Below, piece after piece: positions 49,216 to 60,322 of a stretch of 64,000 nucleotides of DNA. Source of the DNA: Streptomyces sp. SW4. Lineage in GTDB: Bacteria > Actinomycetota > Actinomycetes > Streptomycetales > Streptomycetaceae. The DNA is taken from contig QKWM01000004.1 of assembly GCA_003248315.1 (NCBI GenBank), positions 2,849,001 to 2,913,000 of the forward strand, in the 5' to 3' direction. Positions within the stretch are counted from its first letter, which is position 1. Each line of letters opens with the position of its first letter. The translations under genes were made by a program, and so were the position numbers. The notes beneath the pieces were generated by a model. The model ran no database searches and had not been told where the DNA came from. It saw only the letters and a list, made by a program, of their open reading frames with translations.

Positions 49216-52200
49216 ATGTCCGTGCACAGCCACTCGGCAGTCCCCAAGAGGCGGCCGCCACCGCAGCGTTCGACCCGGCGCACGCGCCCGTGTTCGACCC
49301 GGCCCAGCCGCCCGAGTTCCCGCGTCACGTGGTGACCGCGGTCCTCGTCTCCCACGACGGCGCCCGCTGGCTGCCCGACGCGCTCGCCGGGCTGCTCGGC
49401 CAGGAGCGCCCCGTCCAGGCCGTCATGGCCGCCGACACCGGCAGCGCCGACGACTCCGCCCGGCTGGTCTCCGACGCCGTCGGCGACGACCGCGTACTGC
49501 ACCTCGCCCGGCGCACCGGCTTCGGCCAGGCCGTCGAGGAGGCCGCCCGCACCGCCCCGGTCCTCACCCCGGACGACCTGCCGTACCTCAAGCGCCCCAG
49601 CGGCTGGGACCCCGTCACGCGCACGTGGCGCGACGACGCCTACGACCTGCCGGAGCTGCCCCACGGCGAGCCCGTCCAGTGGCTCTGGCTGCTGCACGAC
49701 GACTGCGCCCCGAACCCGACGCCCTCGCCGAACTGCTCCGCGTCGTGGAGAACGAGTACGAACTCGGCCGCGAGGACGTCGCCGTCGTCGGCCCCAAGCT
49801 CCGCGGCTGGTACGACCGCCGCCAGCTGCTGGAGGTCGGCGTCTCCATCGCCAACTCCGGCCGCCGCTGGACCGGCCTGGACCGCCGCGAACAGGACCAG
49901 GGCCAGCACGACCACGTCCGCGCCGTGCTGTCCGTGTCCACCGCCGGCATGCTGGTCCGCCGCGACGTCTTCGAGGCCCTCGGCGGCTTCGACCGGCGGC
50001 TGCCGCTGATGCGGGACGACGTCGACCTGTGCTGGCGCGCCCACGCGGCCGGCTACCGCGTCCTCGTCGCCCCCGAAGCGGTCGTCCGGCACGCCGAGGC
50101 CGCCTCCCGCGAGCGCCGCACCGTCGACTGCGCCGGCCGCACCACCGCCTCCCCGCACAAGGTCGACAAGGCCGGCGCCGTCTACACCCTGCTCGTCAAC
50201 GCCCGTACGGCCGTCCTGCCCTGGGTGCTGCTGCGCCTCGTCCTCGGCACCCTGCTGCGCACCCTCGCCTACCTCGTCGGCAAGGTCCCCGGCCAGGCCC
50301 TCGACGAGATCCGCGGCCTGCTCGGCGTGCTGCTGCGCCCCGAGCGCGTCCTCGCCGGACGGCGCGCACGCGGCCGCCCCCAGGTCGACAAGGGCGAACT
50401 GCGCGCCCTGTTCCCGCCGCCCGGCGCCACCGTCCGCGCCACCGTCGAGCAGGTCGCGGGCAACCTCGTCGGCCGCTCCGACCCCGAGGCGGCCGTCGGC
50501 GCCGGACGGCACGGCGGCGCCCAGGAGTCCGGGCCCGGCGACGACGACGCCGACTTCCTCCAGGTCGAGCAGTTCGCCCGGCTCAAGCGCATCGCCCGCA
50601 AACCCGGGCCGGTGCTCTTCCTGGTCCTGCTGCTCTCCTCCCTCATCGCCTGCCGCGCCCTGCTCGGCGGCGGCGCGCTGGCGGGCGGCGCCCTGCTGCC
50701 CGCCCCGGCCGGCGCCGGCGAGCTGTGGGCGCGCTACACCGACGCCTGGCACGCGGTGGGCGCCGGCGGCACCGCTGCCGCCCCGCCCTACCTCGCGCTC
50801 GTCGCCCTGCTCTCCTCGGTGCTGCTCGGCTCCACCGGCCTGGCCGTCACCGTCCTGCTCGTCTGCTCGGTGCCGCTGGCCGGCCTCAGCGCCTACTTCG
50901 CCTCCCGCCCGCTCGTCACCTCCCGGCTGCTGCGCGCCTGGGCGGCCGTCGTCTACGCCTTCCTGCCCGCCGCCACCGGCGCCCTCGCCGGCGGCCGCAT
51001 CGGCACCGCCGTCCTCGCCGTCGTCCTGCCGCTCCTGGCGCGCGCGGCCGTCGCCGCCGCCGGCCTGGCCCACCCGGACGGTGTCCGCGGCAGCTGGCGG
51101 GCCACCTGGGCGTACGCGCTGCTGCTCACCGTCGCCACCGCGTTCACGCCCGTCGTGTGGCCCGTCGCGCTGGTCCTCGGCGTCGGCGTCCTCGCCCTGC
51201 GCCGGGGCGACATCACGGCGTACGGACCGCGCTTCCTCGCCCAGCTCGGCACGCCCCTGCTCCTCCTCGCCCCCTGGTCGCTGACGCTGTTCCCGTCCGG
51301 CTTCCTGACGGAGGCCGGACTGGACCACGGCGCGTCCGCCGCCTCCGCGCTCGACCTGCTCGGCGCGAGCCCCGGCGGCCCCGGCACCGTCAGCGGACTG
51401 ATGCTCATCGGCATCGTGCTGGCCGCGCTCGCCGCCCTGCTGCGCTCCGAGCGCCGCCTCGCCATCCTGACCGCGTGGGCCGCCGCCCTGACCGGTCTGG
51501 TCTTCGCCGTGCTGTCCAACGGCTCCGCGTGGGCCGGACCCGCCACCCTCGTCCAGGGCATCGCCCTGCTGTCCGCCGCGGCCCTCGGCGCGGACGGGGC
51601 ACGCGCGCGCGTGGCCGAGCAGAGCTTCGGCTGGCGCCAGCCCGTCGCCGCGCTGATCGCGTTCGCCTCGGCCGCGGGCCGCTGCTCGCCGCCGCCGGCT
51701 GGATGATCCGCGGCGCCGACGGCCCGCTGGAGCGGCGCGACCCCGTCCAGGTGCCCGCCTTCGTCGCCGAGGAGAGCCGCACCCGCGACCAGGCCCGCAC
51801 CCTCGTCCTCGACAGCGACTCCACCGCGCGCGTGCGCTACGTCCTGGTCCGCGGCTCCGGCGCCCGCCTCGGCGACGCCGAACTCGCCGGCGCCGGCGGC
51901 AACGCCCGGCTCGACAAGGTGGTCGCCAACCTCGTCGCCGGTTCCGGTGCCGACCAGGCCGATCAGCTCGGCGGCTTCGCCGTGCGCTACGTCCTCGTGC
52001 ACAAGGGCGCCCCCCGCCAGGTCACCCGCGTCCTGGACGCCACCCCCGGGCTGAGCCGGCTCAGCCAGCAGGACGGCAGCGCGCTGTGGCGGGTCGACCA
52101 GGAGGTCGCCCGGGCGGTCGTCGTCCCCGGCGCGGGGTCCCGGTCCGGCGAGCCCGTGCCGGTCGCCGCCGGGCCCGTGGAGATCCACAGCAAGATCCCG

Positions 52201-52929
52201 GCCGGGCCAGAGGGGCGCGTGCTGCGCCTCGCCGACACGGCCGACGAGGGCTGGACCGCCACCCTGGACGGCAAGCCGCTGACGCCGACCACGGTCGACG
52301 GCTGGGCCCAGGGCTTCGAGCTGCCCGCCGGCGGCGGCCGGCTCGACGTCACCTACGACGCCCCGTTCACCCACACCGCCTGGCTGTGGGCCCAGGGGCT
52401 GCTCGCCGTCGTCCTCGTCGTCCTCGCGCTGCCGGGCCGGCGCCGCGACATCGACGACGACCTGCCCGACGAGCCGGCCGTCCCGGCCCAGCCCGTCGCC
52501 GGCGAGGGCCGCCGCGCCCGCCGGCTGCGGGCCCAGGCCGAGGCGGAGGCCGGCACCCCGGCCGCCGCCCCCGAGGAGGCGCCGGTGCCGCCGGCACCGG
52601 CGGCGGTCCCGCGGCAGCAGGCCTACGACGAGTGGAGCCAGGCGGCCCAGCCGGCCGGCGGATACGGCGCCTACGACCCCTACGGCACCGGCCGGCCGTA
52701 CGCGGAAGCCGGCCACGCCCAGCAGCCGTACGGGGAGGACGCCCACCACGCCGGGCAGTACGACCCGTACGCGTACGGCGCTCCGCCGCAGGCGGCGTAC
52801 GACGGCACGTACGGCCAGACCTACGACCAGGGGTACGGCCACGGCGGTCACGGCACCGCGTACGACCCCGCACAGCCCCACCACCCGCACGGCACGGGCA
52901 CCGAGCGTCCCGACGGGAGCCAGCAGTGA
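49216..52929 (+). CDS. Very large membrane glycosyltransferase (GT2 plus multi-helix membrane domain)
   Basis: About 1238 residues; bases missing near 49244, 49710 and 51677. N-terminal GT2 domain: HVVTAVLVSHDGARWLPDAL, MAADTGSADDSA, WLLHDDCAPEPDALAELL, TAGMLVRRDVFEALGGFDRR and LMRDDVDLCWRAHAAGYRV. The middle has about 10-12 membrane helices from residue ~470 to ~830. An extracytoplasmic beta-rich part follows, then one helix (AWLWAQGLLAVVLVVLALPG) and a Tyr/Gly/Gln/His-rich cytoplasmic tail (QTYDQGYGHGGHG). ATG 49216. The downstream DUF5719 gene overlaps it (GTGA), suggesting that the two work together at the surface. Confidence 0.9.
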
Positions 52930-54414
52930 AGCGCACCACCCTGTCCCTTCTGGCCTGCGCCACCGCGCTCGCCGCCGTCACCGGGTTCGCGGCCGTGACG
53001 GCGCCCGCCCCCGCGGACGCGGACGGCGCGGCCGAGACGGCCGCCCGGCGTCCCGTGGAGCGCACCAGCCTGGTCTGCCCCTCGCCCAGCACCTCCGACC
53101 TCGCCGAGACGACGTACACGTCGTTCACGCCCGTCACGAAGGGCGCGGAGAAGGGCGGCCGGGCCGAACTGCAGGTCGCGAAGGCCGGCGCGGAGGACGG
53201 CGGCACGGCCGACGACGCGGAGCCCGGCAAGCCGGCCCTGGAACCGAAGACGCCCGGCACACCGGTCACCGGGGAGACGTCGGGCGGCGACGCCCCCGCG
53301 CTCGTGGGACGGCCGAGGGCCGGTTCGCGCCCGGCTGGACCGTGCAGGAGACCACGGAGGTCACCGCGGGCACCGGGCGCGGGCTGCTCGGCGTCGCCTG
53401 CGCGGCGCCCGACACCGACTTCTGGTTCCCGGCGCCGCCACCGACGCCGACCGCACCGACTACGTGCACCTGACCAACCCGGACGACTCGGCCGCCGTGG
53501 TGGACATCGAGCTGTACGGCGCCGACGGCGCGCTGGAGTCCACGGTCGGCGAGGGCATCACGGTGCAGCCCCGCGCGAGCGAACCGATCCTGCTGTCCAC
53601 GCTCACCGACGAGAAGCAGAGCGACGTCACCGTGCACGTGACCGTCCGCAGCGGACGCGTCGGCGCGGCCGTGCAGGCCCTCGACGACAAGACCGGGGGC
53701 GACTGGCTGGCCCCGGCCGCCGACCCCGCGGGCAGCCTGGTGGTGCCGGGCATCCCCAAGGACGCGAAGGCCGCGCGGCTGGTGCTGTTCACGCCCGGGA
53801 CACCGACGCGGACCTGAAGGTGCGGCTCGCCTCGCCCTCCGGGATGATCACGCCGGCCGGGCACGAGACGGTGCGCGTGAAGGCGGGCCGGACCACGGCC
53901 GTCGACCTCGGCGAGGTCACCCGCGGCGAGGCGGGGTCGCTGGTGCTCACGCCGACGGACCGGGCCGTTCCGGTGGTGGCCGCCGTTCAGGTGGTGCGCG
54001 GCGAGGGCGCCGACCAGGAGATGGCGTTCATCCCGCGACCAGCCCGATAGGAGCACGCGCCACCTCCTCCGACAACCGCGCCGAGGGCACCACCCTCTCC
54101 CTCACGGCACCGCAGGACACGGCCCGGGTGAAGGTCACGGCGTCGGCGGGCAGCGAGGGCGGCACGCCGGGATCACGGACGTACACGATCAAGGGCGGCA
54201 CCACGCAGGACGTCGAGGTACCCGTCCCCGGGGGCCTGAAGGGTTCGTACGCCCTGACGGTCGAGCCGGTGTCGGGCGGCCCGGTGTACGCCTCCCGGAC
54301 CCTGACGGCGCCCCGGGAGGACACCCCGTTCTTCACGGTGCAGCCCCTCCCCGACGACCGCGGCACGGTCCCGGTCCCGAGGCCGACCAGGACCTCTCCA
54401 TCCTCCAGAACTGA
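52926..54414 (+). CDS. Secreted DUF5719-family protein
   Basis: About 497 residues; five bases missing (near 53310, 53432, 53799, 54028 and 54378). GTG 52926 overlaps the preceding stop. Signal peptide: MKRTTLSLLACATALAAVTG to about APADADG. The rest looks like repeated beta-sandwich material (YVHLTNPDDSAAVVDIELYG, QPRASEPILLSTLTDEKQSD, GSYALTVEPVSGGPVYASRT). No enzyme motif is seen. It is consistently paired with the large glycosyltransferase in actinobacteria, as far as I recall. Confidence 0.85.
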
Positions 54415-54453
54415 CCCCGGACGCCGGGCCCGATCAGGCGCGCAGCGCTGTTG

Positions 54454-54582
54454 GCCCGCGGGCAGTCGTGCCTCCGCCAGTGCCTGAACGGCCTGGGAGG
54501 CACCCCCAGGGCGGCACGGGTGGGCGCTGGGGGTACCCCTCCGGGGAGGCACCCCGGTAGCGCCGGGCTGCGCGACGCCCCC
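54454..54582. repeat. Dispersed intergenic element, copy C
   Basis: Same two conserved halves as copies A and B (CCGCGGGCAGTCGTGCC and GGGCGGCACGGGTGGGCGCT, ending CGCCGGGCTGCGCGACGCCC). About 35 bp of extra sequence, itself an inverted repeat, separates the halves. Confidence 0.8.
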
Positions 54583-54620
54583 CAGACGCCATGCCGGGTG
54601 ACCGTCGAACAACCCCCGCC

Positions 54621-55074
54621 TCAGTCCTCCCCGTACCGCGGATCCACCGTCTCCGGCGTCAGCCCCAGCAACTCCGCGACCTGCTCGACCACCACCTCGT
54701 GCACGAGCGCCGCCCGCTCGTCCCGCCCCTTCGTCCGGATCTCGACCGGCCGCCGGTACACGACCACCCGAGCCCGCCGCCCACCCGCGAGGGATCGTGC
54801 CGCCGAGCGGTACCGCCTCGTCGCTCCAGGCGTCCCCGGCCGCGCCGTCCAGCCGCGGCACCTCCAGCACGAGAAAGTCGATGTCCGCGAGCTGCGGCCA
54901 CCGCCGCTCCAGCCGCTCCACGGAGTCCTGCACCAGGTCCGCGAACACGTCGGCACGGCTCGCGGCCAGCGGCACCTGCGGCGGTGCGATCGGCCCGCGC
55001 ATGCCCCGCCCGTGGCGATCACGGCGACGGGGGCCGGGGCGGCCGGCGGAACAGGGCGTCACAGGGGTGTCCAT
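54621..55074 (-). CDS. Metallopeptidase-like (zincin, DUF1025-type) protein with altered zinc motif
   Basis: About 151 residues with two bases missing near 54793. ATG 55074 gives MDTPVTPCSAG, a basic stretch, then MRGPIAPPQVPLAASRADVF, ERLERRWPQLADIDFLVLEV, and VVVYRRPVEIRTKGRDERAA leading into LVHEVVVEQVAELLGL. The usual HExxH zinc motif is replaced by HEVVVEQ, so only the first His-Glu remains. Actinobacterial relatives seem to share this change. Peptidase activity is doubtful. Divergent from the DUF3499 gene. Confidence 0.8.
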
Positions 55075-55471
55075 CACTGGTGAAGGTTAGTACTCGCCCG
55101 CCCGCCACGCCGGGCCGAACACCACCCACCGCACCGGCACCGACCGCACCCGGCCGACGACCGGGCTCGTACCGCACCCGCCTCCCGGCCGGCGACCGGC
55201 ACCCGCACCGCACCCGCCCCCGGCCGGTGACCGGACACGCCCGGAGCAACCCGTACCGCATGTCGCAGGATGACCATTCCAGCCAAGCTTGGGCTCGATT
55301 CCGTATCTCTCCGAGACCGGCGATCTCAAGGCAATTGGCACGGTTTGCGCACCGATGTGATCGCCCTCGGACCCGACCGATCTCCCCAAAACCGGCATCC
55401 GCGCAGGTCAGAGCCGCGATCGAAAGCGACCGTGTGGGGCGTTTCACAACGCGACACGGTGGAGTGACCTG
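55075..55471. other. Divergent intergenic region upstream of the DUF3499 gene
   Basis: 397 bp. 55081-55260 is GC-rich with short CACCGNNCCG-type repeats; 55260-55470 is AT-richer and probably holds promoters for both flanking genes. No gene and no clear motif pair. Confidence 0.5.
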
Positions 55472-55890
55472 GTGGAGATTCGTCGCGGACCGCTCAAGAG
55501 TGCGGTACCGTCCAACATCGTGAGCCCTGTACGTCGCTGTTCGCGCACCGCCTGCGGCCGTCCCGCCGTCGCGACGCTGACGTACGTCTACGCCGACTCG
55601 ACCGCGGTCCTCGGCCCGCTCGCCACCTACGCCGAACCCCACTGCTACGACCTGTGCGCCGAGCACTCCGAGCGCCTCACCGCCCGCGCGGCTGGGAGGT
55701 CGTCCGGCTCCTCGACGGTTCGGCTCCCGCCCGCCCCAGCGGCGACGACCTGGAAGCACTGGCGAACGCCGTCCGCGAGGCGGCCCGCCCGCAGGAACGA
55801 GCCGCCCAGGCCGGCGGCGCCCGCTCGGCCGACCCCATGGAGGTCGCGCGGCGCGGCCACCTGAGGGTCCTGCGCTCCCCGGACAACTGA
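55472..55890 (+). CDS. DUF3499-family protein with putative zinc-binding cysteines
   Basis: About 139 residues with one C missing near 55684. GTG 55472 has GGAG 7 bases upstream; GTG 55520 (SPVRRCSRTACGRPAVATLT) is an alternative lacking a ribosome site. Cysteines in RRCSRTACGRPA and EPHCYDLCAEHSERLTA suggest a small zinc ribbon. The conserved core AVATLTYVYADSTAVLGPLA is typical of the actinobacterial family. Function unknown. Confidence 0.85.
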
Positions 55891-56007
55891 CGACGCCGGG
55901 CACCGCCCCGCCCTCGCCCCACCGCACACTCCTTGCCGTGCACACCCATTGACTGTCCCTTGTCACGGACACGACCATTTCCTGAGCCGCGAGAAACCGC
56001 TTTCGCA

Positions 56008-56111
56008 TGGCGGAACTCCGCATGCCGGAACTCCGTGTGGCGGAACCCGCATGCCCGAACTCCGTGTGGCGGAAGCCCGTGTGGCGGAACTCCGCACGGC
56101 GGAACCCGGGG
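56008..56111. repeat. 15-bp tandem repeat array just upstream of lactate permease
   Basis: Seven units of the type TGGCGGAACTCCGCA (56008-56022, 56023-56037, 56038-56051, 56052-56066, 56067-56081, 56082-56096, 56097-56111). Unit three is 14 bp. Many units contain GCGGAACTCCGC, a short inverted repeat. The last unit contributes the ribosome-binding region of the permease. On the minus strand the units read as FRHAE/FRHTE pentapeptides. Confidence 0.9.
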
Positions 56112-56117
56112 AGGCAC

Positions 56118-57730
56118 GTGTACGTCCAGGAACTCGAACCCGTCGCCGGCTCACTCGCCTTGTCCGCCCTCGTGGCGGCCCTGCCCCTGCTGACCGTCCT
56201 CGTCCTGCTCGGCGCCGTCCGCATGAAGGCGCACCGCGCGGGCCTGATCGGCCTCCTGGCGGCAGGCCTCGTCGCCTGCCTCGTCTACGGCATGCCGTTC
56301 TCCCAGGCCGCCTCCGGCGCCGTACAGGGCGCCGCCTTCGGCCTCTTCCCCATCATGTGGATCGTCGTCAACGCCCTGTGGGTGTACCGGATGACCGTCC
56401 GCACCCGGCACTTCGACATCCTGCGGCGGTCCTTCGGCCGGCTGTCCGACGACCCGCGCATCCAGGCCCTGGTGATCGCCTTCTGCTTCGGCGCCCTGCT
56501 CGAGGCCCTCGCCGGCTTCGGGGCGCCCGTCGCGATCAGTTCCGTCATGCTCGTCGCGCTCGGCTTCGACCCCGTGCGCGCCGCCGTCGTGTCGCTGGTC
56601 GCCAACACCGCGCCGGTCGCCTTCGGCGCCATGGGCACCCCCGTGGTGACGCTGGCCCAGGTCACCGGGCTGCCCCTGCACGACGTGGCCTCCGTGGTGG
56701 GCCGTCAGACGCCCCTGCTGGCCCTCGTCGTCCCCCTGGTGCTGGTCGGGCTCGTCGACGGTCGGCGCGGGCTGCGCGAGACCTGGGTGCCCGCGCTGGT
56801 GTGCGGCGCCGCCTTCGCCGTCGCCCAGTTCGCCGCCGCCAACTACGTCTCCGCCCAGCTCGCCGACATCGCCGCGGCCCTCGCGGGCGCCGGCGCGCTC
56901 GTCGCCGTACCGGGGCGCGCAGGCCCGCCCCCGAGCCCGTCCGTGCGGCCGTGCTGACCGGCGTACGCAGCGAGGAACTGGACGAGCGGGACCCGCGCCC
57001 GGAGGTCGTGCGCGCCTACGCGCCGTACGCCCTGATCGTCGCCGTGTTCTCCGTCGCGCAGATCCCCGCCGTCAAGGACTGGCTGGCCGGGCCACGCAGT
57101 CGTACGACTGGCCGCTGCTCGACGTCGCCGGCCCCGACGGCGACCCCGTCGGCGCCAACGTCTTCACCTGGCCGATCGTCTCCACCGGCGGCACGCTCGT
57201 CCTGATCGCCGGGGTGGCGGCCGCGTTCGTGCTGGGCGTGCACGCGCGCGTGGCGGTCAGGGAGTGGCTCGCGACCGTCCACGAACTGCGCCACGCCATC
57301 CTGACCGTCACCTCCGTGCTCGCCCTCGCCTACGTCATGAACCTCTCCGGGCAGGCCGCCACCATCGGCCACTGCGTCGCCGCCGCCGGCGCGGGTCTGG
57401 CCTTCCTGTCGCCGGTGCTGGGCTGGTTCGGCGTCGCCGTCTCCGGGTCGGACACCTCGGCCAACGCGCTCTTCGGCGCCCTCCAGGTCACCGCCGCCCG
57501 CGAGTCCGGGCTCTCGCCGGAGCTGCTGGCCTCCGCCAACAGCTCCGGCGGCGTCCTCGGAAGATGGTGTCCCCGCAGAACCTCACCATCGCCTGCGCGG
57601 CCGTCGGGCTCGCGGCCGCGAGGGCGACCTGCTGCGCAAGGTGCTGCCCTGGAGCCTCGGCCTGCTGCTGGTGATGTGCCTGATCGTCGTCGGCCAGTCC
57701 ACGCCGGTACTGGGATGGATGCTGCCCTGA
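56118..57730 (+). CDS. lldP: L-lactate permease (LctP family)
   Basis: Multi-helix lactate/glycolate importer. About 538 residues; bases missing near 56916, 57093, 57559 and 57617. Family landmarks: AFGLFPIMWIVVNALWVYRM, FCFGALLEALAGFGAPVAIS, TAPVAFGAMGTPVVTLAQVT, LAYVMNLSGQAATIG, LGWFGVAVSGSDTSANALFG and KMVSPQNLTIACAAVGLA then GREGDLL. GTG 56118 sits 4 bases after GGAG, inside the edge of the repeat array. No regulator is adjacent. Confidence 0.93.
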
Positions 57731-57809
57731 CCTTCGCGAACCGCACGGCGGGCTGTCGGTGCGAGCGGGTAGTTTGGGCGCATCGACAGGACGTTCAGGA
57801 AGGTTGGCC

Positions 57810-59172
57810 GTGGCTGCTGATCTGTCGCAGATCGTGAAGGCGTACGACGTACGCGGTGTGGTCCCGGACCAGTGGGACGAGTCGCTCGCCGAGCTGTTCG
57901 GTGCGGCCTTCGTCCGGATGACCGGTGCGAGCGCCATCGTCACCGGGCACGACATGCGGCCCTCGTCCCCGGGCCTGTCGGCGGCCTTCGCGCGGGGCGC
58001 GGCGGCCCAGGGCGCCGACGTCACCGAGATCGGCCTGTGCTCCACCGACCAGCTCTACTACGCCTCCGGCGCGCTGAACCTGCCGGGCGCCATGTTCACT
58101 GCCTCGCACAACCCCGCCCAGTACAACGGCATCAAGATGTGCCGCATGGGCGCCGCCCCCGTCGGCCAGGACACGGGCCTCGCCGAGATCCGCGAACTCG
58201 TCGAGCGGTGGAGCACCACCGGCGCCCCCGAGCCCGCCGCCCGGCGGGCACGGTCACCGGCCGCGACACGCTGGCCGACTACGCGGCCCACCTGCGCTCC
58301 CTGGTCGACCTCGGCTCCATCCGCCGGCTGAAGGTGGTCGTGGACGCGGGCAACGGCATGGGCGGCCACACCGTCCCGTCCGTCCTCGCCGGCCTCCCCG
58401 TCGACCTGGTCCCGATGTACTTCGAGCTGGACGGCACCTTCCCCCACCACGAGGCCAACCCGCTCGACCCGGCCAACCTCGTCGACCTCCAGGAGCGGGT
58501 CCGCGCGGAGGGCGCCGACCTCGGCCTCGCCTTCGACGGCGACGCCGACCGCTGCTTCGTCGTCGACGAGAACGGCGACCCGGTCTCCCCGTCCGCGATC
58601 ACCGCCCTCGTCGCCTCCCGCGAACTCGCCCGGCACGGCGGCCGGGGCACGGTCATCCACAACCTGATCACCTCCTGGTCCGTCCCGAGGTCGTCACGGA
58701 GAACGGCGGCACGCCGGTACGCACGCGTGTGGGCCACTCCTTCATCAAGGCCGAGATGGCCCGCACCGGCGCGATCTTCGGCGGCGAGCACTCCGCGCAC
58801 TACTACTTCCGCGACTTCTGGAACGCCGACACGGGCATGCTCGCCGCCCTGCACGTCCTGGCGGCCCTCGGCGGCCAGGACGGCCCGCTGTCCGCCCTGG
58901 TCGCCCAGTACGACCGCTACGTCGGCTCCGGCGAGATCAACTCCACGGTCGCCGACCAGGCCGGCCGTCTCGCCGCGATCAGAGCCGCGTACGAAGGCCG
59001 GGACGACGTCACCCTGGACGACCTCGACGGCCTGACCGTCACCGCCGCCGACTGGTGGTTCAACGTCCGCCCCTCCAACACGGAACCACTCCTGCGCCTC
59101 AACGCGGAGGCCGTCGACGAGACGACGATGACCAAGATCAGAGACGAGGCCCTGTCCATCATCAGGGCCTGA
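57810..59172 (+). CDS. manB: Phosphomannomutase/phosphoglucomutase
   Basis: Interconverts mannose-6-phosphate and mannose-1-phosphate. About 454 residues; bases missing near 58239 and 58685. KAYDVRGVVPDQW, active serine loop AMFTASHNPAQYNGIKMC, metal loop LAFDGDADRCFVVDENG, sugar loop GGEHSAHYYFRDFWNADTGM and phosphate loop FNVRPSNTEPLLRLN are all present. GTG 57810 follows AGGAAGG. First gene of a set ending with manA, though 763 bp of repeats separate it from the next gene. Confidence 0.95.
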
Positions 59173-59935
59173 CCGCGGCGAGCAGGCGTAGGCGCCGGTG
59201 ACCGCGAGGGCCGCGCCGTCGCCCTGCGCCGCCCCCGCCCCCACCGCCGACGAGCCCCCACCGCCGCACTCCGCCGACCGCCCAGCAGCCCCGGGACAGC
59301 AGCCTCAGGTTTTGGACGGCACCACCCGACAACGGGACCGCACGCCCCACGCTTCCCCCCCGACCGAGCCGGACACGGCTCCGCCGGGGAAGCGAGCGGG
59401 GGCCCGCCCTCCCTTCCACCCGAGCCGGGTGCCGCTTCCCCGGCCACCTGAGCCGGGCGCCGCTTCCCCGGCCGCCCGAGCCGGGACGGCGTCCCCGGCC
59501 CGAGCAAGTCGGTCACGGCCCCCGCCCGGCCAAGTGAGTCAACGGTTCTTCCCGGCCAAGCGAGCCGGACACGCCTTCTCCCGGCCGACCGAGTCGCGAG
59601 GCGGCCTTCGCCTCCCGGCTGGCCGAGCCGGACACGGCTCCGCCCGCGCGAGCGAGTCAGGCACGGTTCTTCCCGGCCGACCGAGTCGCGAGGCGACGTT
59701 CGGCTCTCGGCCGACCGAGTCGGGTGGTGGGGTGGGCACAGGCCCGGGGTCCAGGGGCGGAGCCCCCTGGCGAGGGCCGACCGACGCCGACACAGCCCTC
59801 CCACCGGCGGTACCCTGACCAGCACATCCGTACATCCACATCCGCGGCCGCACCCCAACCGCACAGGCCCGCGGACAACCGCACACCGGACAACCGCACA
59901 CCGACCCGCACCACCGCCGCCCGAAGGGAACCCCC
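59173..59935. other. Repeat-filled spacer between manB and the Trm112-like gene
   Basis: 763 bp. The section 59395-59730 is a degenerate array of roughly 29-bp units of the type TTCCCGGCCGACCGAGTCGC. From 59820 to 59935 lies the leader of the next gene with AC-rich sequence. Long Arg/Pro/Gly frames cross it but look like repeat translation only. Confidence 0.6.
59395..59730. repeat. Degenerate ~29-bp tandem repeat array
   Basis: About ten to twelve units; the best matches are near 59548, 59577 and 59668, where CCCGGCC-nnn-GAG(T/C)CG recurs with 28-31 bp spacing. Unit length varies by one to three bases. Confidence 0.7.
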
Positions 59936-60105
59936 ATGCCGCTCGAAGCCGGCCTCCTGGAGATCCTGGCCTGCCCGGCCTGCCACGCCCCCTCGAGGAG
60001 CAGGACACCGAACTGGTCTGCACCGGCCAGGACTGCGGCCTGGCGTACCCCGTCCGCGACGGCATCCCCGTCCTCCTCGTCGACGAGGCCCGCCGCCCGG
60101 CGTAG
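59936..60105 (+). CDS. Trm112-family zinc-ribbon protein
   Basis: About 56 residues with one C missing near 59990. Cysteines in LLEILACPACHAPL and LVCTGQDCGLAYPVRDGIPV form the zinc site, and the ending PVRDGIPVLLVDEARRPA is the family signature. ATG 59936 follows AAGGGA. In actinobacteria this gene regularly lies beside manB and the SIS protein; its role there is not known. Confidence 0.9.
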
Positions 60106-60322
60106 CACCCCGGGAAACGGGAAAAGGGACAGCCGGACACAGGGGGAGCCGCCCCGCAGCCCAAAGCTCACCGGTCACCCCCGGCCATCCCGCCGCCCCC
60201 GCTCCCGGCCCTCGGCCCCGCGTCGGCCCTCGACCTCGCGCCGGGCCCTTGGCCCCGCTCCCGCGCCCCGCCCCCGGGCCCCGCGCCCCCTCCCCCGCCC
60301 CCGGCGATCGGAGACTGCCGCC

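Noticed and set aside
55677..56117. A complete minus-strand pentapeptide-repeat protein gene
   Set aside because: Only seven repeats are present, the rest of the frame is antisense to the DUF3499 gene, and no start with a ribosome site was found. Kept as a finding about the repeat, not as a gene.
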